Shown here: piece by piece, positions 50,201-62,200 of the stretch | How positions within the stretch are numbered: the stretch's first letter is position 1 | How the letters are laid out: each line of letters begins with the position of its first letter | Assembly: GCA_014843695.1 (NCBI GenBank) | Contig: CM026397.1 | Span: forward strand, 43,692,780-43,756,779 | Reading direction: 5' to 3' | Length of the DNA: 64,000 nt | Origin: Archivesica marissinica | Taxonomy: Eukaryota > Mollusca > Bivalvia > Venerida > Vesicomyidae | Translations under genes and position numbers: made by a program | The notes under the pieces: generated by a model | The model's input: the letters and a program-made list of their open reading frames with translations, nothing else | What the model was told of the DNA's origin: nothing | Databases searched by the model: none

Positions 50201-53200
50201 TGTATTAACAACCTGCATGTACAGTGTAAGTGTGTAGTGTCAGTGTTTGTGTATTAACAACCTGCATGTACAGTGTAAGTGTGTAGTGTCAGTGTTTGTG
50301 TATTAACAACCTGCATGTACAGTGTAAGTGTGTAGTGTCAGTGTTTGTGTATTAACAACCTGCATGTACAGTGTGTAGTGTGTAGTGTCAGTGTTTGTGT
50401 ATTAACAACCTGCATGTACAGTGTAAGTGTGTAGTGTCAGTGTTTGTGTGTATTAACACTGCATGTACAGTGTAAGTGTGTAGTGTCAGTGTTTGTGTAT
50501 AACAACCTGCATGTACAGTGTAAGTGTGTAGTGTTTGTGTATTAACAACCTGCATGTACAGTGTAAGTGTGTAGTGTCAGTGTTTGTGCATTAACAACCT
50601 GCATGTACAGTGTAAGTGTGTAGTGTCAGTGTTTGTGCATTAACAACCTGCATGTACAGTGTGTAGTGTCAGTGTTTGTGCATTAACAACCTGCATGTAC
50701 GTGTGTAGTGTAAGTGTTTGTGTATTAACAACCTGCATGTACGTGTGTAGTGTAAGTGTTTGTGTATTAACAACCTGCATGTACAGTGTAAGTGTGTAGT
50801 GTCAGTGTTTGTGCATTAACAACCTGCATGTACAGTGTGTAGTGTCAGTGTTTGTGCATTAACAACCTGCATGTACGTGTGTAGTGTAAGTGTTTGTGTA
50901 TTAACAACCTGCATGTACAGTGTAAGTGTGTAGTGTCAGTGTTTGTGTGTATTAACACTGCATGTACAGTGTAAGTGTGTAGTGTCAGTGTTTGTGTATT
51001 AACAACCTGCATGTACAGTGTAAGTGTGTAGTGTCAGTGTGTGTGTGTATTAACAACCTGCATGTACAGTGTAAGTGTGTAGTGTCGGTGTTTGTGTATT
51101 AACAACCTGCATGTACAGTGTGTAGTGTCAGTGTTTGTGTATTAACAACCTGCATGTACAGTGTAAGTGTGTAGTGTCAGTGTTTGTGTATTAACAACCT
51201 GCATGTACAGTGTAAGTGTGTAGTGTCAGTGTTTGTGTGTAGTGTCAGTGTTTGTGTATTAACAACATGCATGTACAGTGTAAGTGTGTAGTGTCAGTGT
51301 TTGTGTGTAGTGTCAGTGTTTGTGTATTAACAACATGCATGTACAGTGTAAGTGTGTAGTGTCAGTGTTTGTGTATTAACAACCTGCATGTACAGTGTAA
51401 GTGTGTAGTGTCAGTGTTTGTGTATTAACAACCTGCATGTACAGTGTGTAGTGTCAGTGTTTGTGTGTATTAACACTGCATGTACAGTGTAAGTGTGTAG
51501 TGTCAGTGTTTGTGTATTAACAACCTGCATGTACAGTGTAAGTGTGTAGTGTCAGTGTTTGTGTATTAACAACCTGCATGTACAGTGTAAGTGTGTAGTG
51601 TCATTGTTTGTGTATTAACAACCTGCATGTACAGTGTAAGTGTGTAGTGTCAGTGTGTGTGTATTAACAACCTGCATGTACAGTGTAAGTGTGTAGTGTA
51701 AGTGTTTGTGTATTAACAACCTGCATGTACAGTGTAAGTGTGTAGTGTCAGTGTTTGTGTATTAACAACCTGCATGTACAGTGTAAGTGTGTAGTGTCAG
51801 TGTTTGTGTATTAACAACCTGCATGTACAGTGTAAGTGTGTAGTGTCAGTGTTTGTGTATTAACAACCTGCATGTACAGTGTAAGTGTGTAGTGTCAGTG
51901 TTTGTGTATTAACAACCTGCATGTACAGTGTAAGTGTGTAGTGTCAGTGTTTGTGTATTAACAACCTGCATGTACAGTGTAAGTGTGTAGTGTCAGTGTT
52001 TGTGTGTATTAACAACCTGCATGTACAGTGTAAGTGTGTAGTGTCAGTGTTTGTGTGTATTAACACTGCATGTACAGTGTAAGTGTGTAGTGTCAGTGTT
52101 TGTGTATTAACAACCTGCATGTACAGTGTAAGTGTGTAGTGTCAGTGTTTGTGTATAACAACCTGCATGTACAGTGTAAGTGTGTAGTGTTTGTGTATTA
52201 ACAACCTGCATGTACAGTGTAAGTGTGTAGTGTCAGTGTTTGTGCATTAACAACCTGCATGTACAGTGTAAGTGTGTAGTGTCAGTGTTTGTGCATTAAC
52301 AACCTGCATGTGCAGTGTGTAGTGTCAGTGTTTGTGCATTAACAACCTGCATGTACGTGTGTAGTGTAAGTGTTTGTGTATTAACAACCTGCATGTACGT
52401 GTGTAGTGTAAGTGTTTGTGTATTAACAACCTGCATGTACAGTGTAAGTGTGTAGTGTCAGTGTTTGTGCATTAACAACCTGCATGTACAGTGTGTAGTG
52501 TCAGTGTTTGTGCATTAACAACCTGCATGTACGTGTGTAGTGTAAGTGTTTGTGTATTAACAACCTGCATGTACAGTGTAAGTGTGTAGTGTAAGTGTTT
52601 GTGTATTAACAACCTGCATGTACAGTGTAAGTGTGTAGTGTCAGTGTTTGTGTATTAACAACCTGCATGTACAGTGTAAGTGTGTAGTGTCAGTGTGTGT
52701 GTATTAACACTGCATGTACAGTGTAAGTGTGTAGTGTCAGTGTTTGTGTATTAACAACCTGCATGTACAGTGTAAGTGTGTAGTGTCAGTGTTTGTGTAT
52801 TAACAACCTGCATGTACAGTGTAAGTGTGTAGTGTCAGTGTTTGTGTGTATTAACACTGCATGTACAGTGTAAGTGTGTAGTGTCAGTGTGTGTGTATTA
52901 ACACTGCATGTACAGTGTAAGTGTGTAGTGTCAGTGTTTGTGTATTAACAACCTGCATGTACAGTGTAAGTGTGTAGTGTCAGTGTTTGTGTATTAACAA
53001 CCTGCATGTACAGTGTAAGTGTGTAGTGTCAGTGTTTGTGTGTATTAACACTGCATGTACAGTGTAAGTGTGTAGTGTCAGTGTTTGTGCATTAACAACC
53101 TGCATGTACAGTGTGTAGTGTAAGTGTTTGTGTATTAACAACCTGCATGTACAGTGTGTAGTGTCAGTGTTTGTGCATTAACAACCTGCATGTACAGTGT

Positions 53201-53213
53201 AAGTGTGTAGTGT

Positions 53214-53257
<44 letters not shown>

Positions 53258-56200
53258 TAACAACCTGCATGTACAGTGTAAGTGTGTAGTGTCAGTGTTT
53301 GTGCATTAACAACCTGCATGTACAGTGTAAGTGTGTAGTGTCAGTGTTTGTGTATTAACAACCTGCATGTACAGTGTAAGTGTGTAGTGTCAGTGTTTGT
53401 GTATAACAACCTGCATGTACAGTGTAAGTGTGTAGTGTCAGTGTTTGTGCATTAACAACCTGCATGTACAGTGTAAGTGTGTAGTGTCAGTGTGTGTGTG
53501 TGTGTGTGTGTATTAACAACCTGCATGTACAGTGTAAGTGTGTAGTGTCAGTGTTTGTGTATTAACAACATGCATGTACAGTGTAAGTGTGTAGTGTCAG
53601 TGTTTGTGTATTAACAACCTGCATGTACAGTATAAGTGTGTAGTGTCAGTGTTTGTGTATTAACAACCTGCATGTACAGTGTAAGTGTGTAGTGTCAGTG
53701 TTTGTGTATAACAACCTGCATGTACAGTGTAAGTGTGTAGTGTTTGTGTATTAACAACCTGCATGTACAGTGTAAGTGTGTAGTGTAAGTGTTTGTGTAT
53801 TAACAACCTGCATGTACAGTGTAAGTGTGTAGTGTCAGTGTTTGTGTGTATTAACAACCTGCATGTACAGTGTAAGTGTGTAGTGTCAGTGTTTGTGTAT
53901 TAACAACCTGCATGTACAGTGTAAGTGTGTAGTGTCCAGTGTAAGTGTGTAGTGTAAGTGTTTGTGTATTAACAACCTGCATGTACAGTGTAAGTGTGTA
54001 GTGTAAGTGTTTGTGTATTAACAACCTGCATGTACAGTGTAAGTGTGTAGTGTCCAGTGTAAGTGTGTAGTGTAGTGTTTGTGTATTAACAACCTGCATG
54101 TACAGTGTAAGTGTGTAGTGTCAGTGTTTGTGTATTAACAACCTGCATGTACAGTGTAAGTGTGTAGTGTCCAGTGTAAGTGTGTAGTGTAAGTGTTTGT
54201 GTATTAACAACCTGCATGTACAGTGTAAGTGTGTAGTGTCAGTGTTTGTGTATTAACAACCTGCATGTACAGTGTGTAGTGTCAGTGTTTGTGTATTAAC
54301 AACCTGCATGTACAGTGTGTAGTGTCAGTGTTTGTGTGTGTGTATTAACAACCTGCATGTACAGTGTAAGTGTGTAGTGTCAGTGTTTGTGTATTAACAA
54401 CCTGCATGTACAGTGTAAGTGTGTAGTGTCAGTGTTTGTGTGTATTAACACTGCATGTACAGTGTAAGTGTGTAGTGTCAGTGTTTGTGTATTAACAACC
54501 TGCATGTACAGTGTAAGTGTGTAGTGTCAGTGTTTGTGTGTATTAACAACCTGCATGTACAGTGTAAGTGTGTAGTGTCAGTGTTTGTGTATTAACAACC
54601 TGCATGTACAGTGTAAGTGTGTAGTGTCAGTGTTTGTGTATTAACTCTGCATGTACAGTGTAAGTGTGTAGTGTCAGTGTTTGTGTATTAACAACCTGCA
54701 TGTACAGTGTAAGTGTGTAGTATCAGTGTTTGTGTATTAACAACCTGCATGTACAGTGTAAGTGTGTAGTGTCAGTGTTTGTGTATTAACAACCTGCATG
54801 TACAGTGTAAATGTGTAGTGTCAGTGTTTATGTATAAGGTGTCTCCATAATGTTCCAAAACCGTCTCCCTATTATTCCAAAGGTGTCTCACTATTATTAC
54901 CAAACCGTCTCCCTATTATTCCAAAGGTGTCTCCCTATTATTCCAAAGGTGTCTCCCTATTATTTCAAAGATGTCTCCCTATTATTCCAAAGGTGTCTCC
55001 CTATTATTGCAAAAGCATCTCCCTATTTTGAAGTTTTACCTTTAACCCTATTGTATTTACTGTCTCTTTTTGTTGTCTTGCACAAGTTGAAATCTGCATC
55101 TGTATATGTTACAGTGTAGGGCCTGTTACAGCTTCACACACTGGAAATGGTGGCAAGTGCTATTGTTCTCTATTTAGGATATTTCCACATGCAAATTATG
55201 CAAATTAACTGCATCACAGGTGTTCATGTGGATGCCATGTGCATTGGTGCCAATGTTACTGATAGTGGAAGTCGTGATAGTGCATTGATGCCAATGTTAC
55301 TGGTAGTGGAAGTCGTGATGGTGCTGTGATGCCAATGTTACTGATAGTGGAAGTCGTGATGGTGCTGTGATGCCAATGTTACTGGTAGTGGAAGTCGTGA
55401 TGGTGCTGTGATGCCAATGTTACTGGTAGTGGAAGTCGTGATGGTGCATTGATGCCAATGTTACTGGTAGTGGAAGTCGTGATAGTGCATTGATGCCAAT
55501 GTTACTGATAGTGGAAGTCATGATAGTGCATTGATGCCAATGTTACTGGTAGTGGAAGTCGTGATAGTGCATTGATGCCAATGTTACTGGTAGTGGAAGT
55601 CGTGATGGTGCTGTGGTAGTGCGTTCACTTCAGGTGTATGAGGCCTGTAGTTCATACCCAGCTGTAGCCATTATGATTGTGCCCTTAGGCAAAGCTTTTA
55701 CATTCCACTTTGTCTTATAGAGTTCTACTGATGAGTTGCATGTGTCGTGTATATGTCTTGTAGAGTTCTACTGATGTGTTGCATGTGTCGTGTATATGTC
55801 TTGTAGAGTTCTACTGATGTGTTGCATGTGCCGTGTATATGTCTTGTAGAGTTCTACTGATGTGTTGTATGTGTCGTGTATATATCTTGTAGAGTTCTAC
55901 TGATGTGTTGCATATGTCGTGTATATGTCTTGTAGAGTTCTACTGATGTGTTGCATGTGTCGGGTATATGTCTTGTAGAGTTCTACTGATGTGTTGCATG
56001 CGTCGTGTATATGTCTTGTAGAGTTCTACTGATGTATTGCATATGTCGTGTATATGTCTTGTAGAGTTCTACTGATGTGTTGCATGTGCCGTGTATATGT
56101 CTTGTAGAGTTCTACTGATGTGTTGCATGTGCCGTGTATATGTCTTGTAGAGTTCTACTGATGTGTTGCATGCGTCGTGTATATATCTTGTAAAGTTCTA

Positions 56201-59200
56201 TTGATGTGTTGCATGTGTCGGGTATATGTCTTGTAGAGTTCTACCGATGTACTTTCCTTCTATTGTTCTATATTCACCTTATATTCACCCTTTCTTTCTG
56301 TCTTTCTTCTTTCTCTTCTGTAGCCAAGGACGATGGTATTTATACAGGTAACAATACTTTTCACATTCTAAATTATTTCACTTATTTATTGATCCGTTTT
56401 TCTCAAGACAAGGGAACAGTCGCGTCTCAGTGGGAGCCTCTGTGATGTAATGGATAGGGTGTCTGCCTTGCGTCTCAGTGGATCCTCTGTGAGGTAATGG
56501 ATAGGGTGTCCGCCTTTTAAGCGGGATGTTGTGTGTTTGAGCACCGTCACGCCACGGTGGTGTGTCCTTAGTGAAGACACTTACATCCACAATGTCTCTT
56601 CTCTCTCCTTCATGGTGGTGGATTCCATCAGGTGTGAGGTCTCGAGAACGATTAATTTAATATTGTATAAACTTGTTAAAATAAATTTGTATAAACTATC
56701 TGTTTGTCATAAACTGTTTGCTTATGAAAGTGTAAGTAATATTTGAATGCAGTTGATATAGTACATGACATTTGTTGATATATACATGTGTTATATGATG
56801 CATGCATACATTTTACAGAGATTGGTCAAACTCGTGGTCGCCAGGAAGATGCTCACGAGTATCTACGGCTGACTCTTACAAGGATGCAACAATGTGCGCT
56901 CATTGGGCAAGAACAGTAAGTACATGTTTATATACAGTACAGATCCTGCAGCCACTTTTCAAAATCCGCAACACCCCGCTGATGCAACTTCTGTCCAGGG
57001 ACGGCGGACACAATGAAATAACCACCGTGGAAAAGATTATCTTATCTTATCCCCCCTCCAAGCTATAACACCACGGACAAAAAGAACTACAGTCAAACCT
57101 GAGTTAGTGGTCACCTTTATTAAGCAGCCAACCTGTATTAAGCAGCTAATTTCCATATTCCCAATATGCTGTTTTAGTGTACATTTGACCTCTATTAAGC
57201 AGCCACCTGTGCTAAGTAGCCACTTTTTGTGATTCCCTTTGCTGGTTGCTTAAGACAGGTTTGACTGTAGCTCCATGTTGCACAGGTAAATTATAAAACA
57301 TGTTGATTTGATAAATATGCTTTGGATCGCTCAATTCATAACATTCCCGAAAACAAATTGTTTACCTCTGACAGTGTACATGACAAAATCAATACAATCT
57401 CACGACAGACTACTGCTCACTCACAAACAATTGTTTACCTCTGACAGTGTACATGGACAAAATCAATACAATCTCACGAAAGACTACTGCTCACTCACAA
57501 ACAATTGTTTACCTCTGACAGTGTACATGGACAAAATCAATACAATCTCACAACACACTACTGCTCACTCACAAACAATTGTTTACCTCTGACAGTGTAC
57601 ATGGACAAAATCAATGCAATCTCACAACACACTACTGCTCACTCACAAACAATTGTTTACCTCTGACAGTGTACATGGACAAAATCAATACAATCTCACA
57701 ACACACTACTGCTCACTCACAAACAATTGTTTACCTCTGACAGTGTACATGGACAAAATCAATACAATCTCACGACACACTACTGCTCACTCACAAACAA
57801 GTGTTTACCTCTGACAGTGTACATGGACAAAATCAATGCAATCTCACAACACACTACTGCTCACTCACAAACAATTGTTTACCTCTGACAGTGTACATGG
57901 ACAAAATCAATACAATCTCACAACACACTACTGCTCACTGCAAACAATTGTTTACCTCTGACAGTGTACATGGACAAAATCAATACAATCTCACGACATA
58001 CTACTGCTCACTCACAAACAATTGTTTACCTCTGACAGTGTACATGGACAAAATCAATGCAATCTCATAACACACTACTGCTCACTCACAAACAATTGTT
58101 TACCTCTGACAGTGTACATGGACAAAATCAATACAATCTCACGACAGACTACTGCTCACTCACAAACAAATGTTTACCTCTGACAGTGTACATGACAAAA
58201 TCAATACAATCTCACGACAGACTACTGCTCACTCACAAACAATTGTTTACCTCTGACAGTGTACATGGACAAAATCAATACAATCTCACAACACACTACT
58301 GCTCACTGCAAACAATTGTTTACCTCTGACAGTGTACATGACAAAATCAATACAATCTCACGACAGACTACTGCTCACTCACAAACAATTGTTTACCTCT
58401 GACAGTGTACATGGACAAAATCAATGCAATCTCACGACAGACTACTGCTCACTCACAAACAATTGTTTACCTCTGACAGTGTACATGGACAAAATCAATA
58501 CAATCTCACGACAGACTACTGCTCACTCACAAACAATTGTTTACCTCTGACAGTGTACATGACAAAATCAATACAATCTCACGACAGACTACTGCTCACT
58601 CACAAACAATTGTTTACCTCTGACAGTGTACATGGACAAAATCAATACAATCTCACAACACACTACTGCTCACTGCAAACAAGTGTTTACCTCTGACAGT
58701 GTACATGGACAAAATCAATACAATCTCACGACAGACTACTGCTCACTCACAAACAATTGTTTACCTCTGACAGTGTACATGGACAAAATCAATGCAATCT
58801 CACGACAGACTACTGCTCACTCACAAACAATTGTTTACCTCTGACAGTGTACATGACAAAATCAATACAATCTCACGACAGACTACTGCTCACTCACAAA
58901 CAATTGTTTACCTCTGACAGTGTACATGACAAAATCAATACAATCTCACGACAGACTACTGCTCACTCACAAACAATTGTTTACCTCTGACAGTGTACAT
59001 GACAAAATCAATACAATCTCACAACACACTACTGCTCACTGCAAACAATTGTTTACCTCTGACAGTGTACATGACAAAATCAATGCAATCTCACGACAGA
59101 CTACTGCTCACTCACAAACAATTGTTTACCTCTGACAGTGTACATGGACAAAATCAATGCAATCTCACGACAGACTACTGCTCACTGCAAACAATTGTCC

Positions 59201-62200
59201 AAGATCACCTGTGTTAGTTGTTTGCAATAAATACATGTATGTAGAAGGTGTAAATAATAAGCACTTGTTTGCAAACATTAGGGAGAAGAACTATATAAGT
59301 TTTCTTTCGTTCTAATCCCTTTCATATAGACGGATCTGTAGTCCAGTGGTAACACGCTGGACTGATAATCCAGGGATCGCAGGTTCGACCCCTGATGCTT
59401 TCAGATGGGACGTTAAACTGAGGTCTCGTGTCGGTGCTGTACACCGTGCACGTAAAAGAACCAGGGGAGATCTGGAATGGTCTCTGTCATTATCATTGCA
59501 CTATCCTCCAAAAATCTAAAATGACTAATCTCTTCAGGAGGCATCGCTCATATGGATAACCGGTTGCGACGATAAATAAACAAATTGCTGAATTCATCTG
59601 TCAATCATAGAAATTGTTCATTGCCTTTTCATTTTCGCAAGTCGTGAGCAATACCACAGTAGGATATCTGTGGTTTACTGTACACATATCATCAGCTGTT
59701 CTGTTGGATATCGGTGGTTTACTGTACACATATCACCAGCTGTTCTGCAGGATTGCTGTGGTTTACTGTACACATATCACCAGTTGTTCTGTAGGATTGC
59801 TGTGGTTTACTGTACACACATCACCAGCTGTTCTGCAGGATTGCTGTGGTTTACTGTACACATATCACCAGCTGTTCTGTTGGATATCTGTGGTTTACTG
59901 TACACATATCACCAGCTGTTCTGTAGGATGTCTGTGGTTTACTGTACACATATCACCAGCTGTTCTGTTGGATATCTGTGGTTTACTGTACACATATCAC
60001 CAGCTGTTCTGTAGGATGTTTGTGGTTTACTGTACACATATCACCAGCTGTTCTGTTGTATATCTGTCATTTACTGTACACATATCACCAGCTGTTCTGT
60101 AAACATTAGGGAGAAGAACTATATAAGTTTTCTTTCGTTCTAATCCCTTTCATATAGACGGATCTGTAGTCCAGTTGTAACACGCTGGACTGATAATCCA
60201 GGGATCGCAGGTTCGACCCCTGATGCTTTCAGATGGGACGTTAAACTGAGGTCTCGTGTCGGTGCTGTACACCGTGCACGTAAAAGAACCAGGGGAGATC
60301 TGGAATGGTCTCTGTCATTATCATTGCACTATCCTCCAAAAATCTAAAATGACTAATCTCTTCAGGAGGCATCGCTCATATGGATAACCGGTTGCGACGA
60401 TAAATAAACAAATTGCTGAATTCATCTGTCAATCATAGAAATTGTTCATTGCCTTTTCATTTTCGCAAGTCGTGAGCAATACCACAGTAGGATATCTGTG
60501 GTTTACTGTACACATATCATCAGCTGTTCTGTTGGATATCGGTGGTTTACTGTACACATATCACCAGCTGTTCTGCAGGATTGCTGTGGTTTACTGTACA
60601 CATATCACCAGCTGTTCTGCAGGATTGCTGTGGTTTACTGTACACATATCACCAGTTGTTCTGTAGGATGTCTGTGGTTTACTGTACACATATCACCAGT
60701 TGTTCTGTAGGATTGCTGTGGTTTACTGTACACACATCACCAGCTGTTCTGCAGGATTGCTGTGGTTTACTGTACACATATCACCAGCTGTTCTGTTGGA
60801 TATCTGTGGTTTACTGTACACATATCACCAGCTGTTCTGTAGGATGTCTGTGGTTTACTGTACACATATCACCAGCTGTTCTGTTGGATATCTGTGGTTT
60901 ACTGTACACATATCACCAGCTGTTCTGTAGGATGTTTGTGGTTTACTGTACACATATCACCAGCTGTTCTGTTGTATATCTGTCATTTACTGTACACATA
61001 TCACCAGCTGTTCTGTTGGATTGCTGTGGTTTACTGTACACATATCACCAGCTGTTACTGTTGGATATCGGTGGTTTACTGTACACATATCACCAGCTGT
61101 TCTGTAGGATGTCTGTGGTTTACTGTACACATATCACCAGCTGTTCTGTAGGATGTCTGTGGTTTACTGTACACATATCACCAGCTGTTACTGTTGGATA
61201 TCGGTGGTTTACTGTACACATATCACCAGCTGTTCTGTAGGATGTCTGTGGTTTACTGTACACATATCACCAGCTGTTACTGTTGGATATCGGTGGTTTA
61301 CTGTACACATATCACCAGCTGTTCTGTAGGATGTCTGTGGTTTACTGTACACATATCACCAGCTGTTACTGTTGGATATCGGTGGTTTACTGTACACATA
61401 TCACCAGCTGTTCTGTAGGATGTCTGTGGTTTACTGTACACATATCACCAGCTGTTACTGTTGGATATCGGTGGTTTACTGTACACATATCACCAGCTGT
61501 TCTGTAGGATGTCTGTGGTTTACTGTACACATATCACCAGCTGTTACTGTTGGATATCGGTGGTTTACTGTACACATATCACCAGCTGTTCTGTTGGATA
61601 TCGGTGGTTTACTGTACACATATCACCAGCTGTTCTGTTGGATATCGGTGGTTTACTGTACACATATCACCAGCTGTTCTGTTGGATATCGGTGGTTTAC
61701 TGTACACATATCACCAGCTGTTCTGTTGGATATCGGTGGTTTACTGTACACATATCACCAGCTGTTCTGTTGGATATCTGTCGTTTACTGTACACATATC
61801 ACCAGCTGTTACTGTTGGATATCGGTGGTTTACTGTACACATATCACCAGCTGTTCTGTTGGATATCTGTCGTTTACTGTACACATATCACCAGCTGTTC
61901 TGTTGGATATCGGTGGTTTACTGTACACATATCACCAGCTGTTACTGTTGGATATCTGTCGTTTACTGTACACATATCACCAGCTGTTACTGTTGGATAT
62001 CTGTCGTTTACTGTACACATATCACCAGCTGTTCTGTTGGATATCTGTCGTTTACTGTATACATATCACCAGCTGTTACTGTAGGATTGCTGTGGTTTAC
62101 TGCATACATATCACCAGCTGTTCTGTAGGATTGCTGTGGTTTACTGTACACATATCACCAGCTGTTCTGTTGTATATCTGTCATTTACTGTACACATATC

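Larger units (their letters stand above)
59273..61014. repeat. ~828-bp tandem segmental duplication containing a SINE
   Basis: Copy 1 begins aaacattagggagaagaact at 59273 and copy 2 with the same sequence at 60101. Each holds a family-1 SINE, a short unique stretch (cattgccttttcattttcgc) and the beginning of the 44-bp array. The array variants then follow in the same order, with two extra units in copy 2. The copies differ at only a few positions, such as ccagtggtaac versus ccagttgtaac. The junction at 60100 falls inside a repeat unit, consistent with unequal crossing-over within the array. Confidence 0.9.

Noticed and set aside
59329..59400. tRNA gene
   Set aside because: A and B boxes are present, but the acceptor stem does not close and the sequence continues into a SINE body found in several copies.
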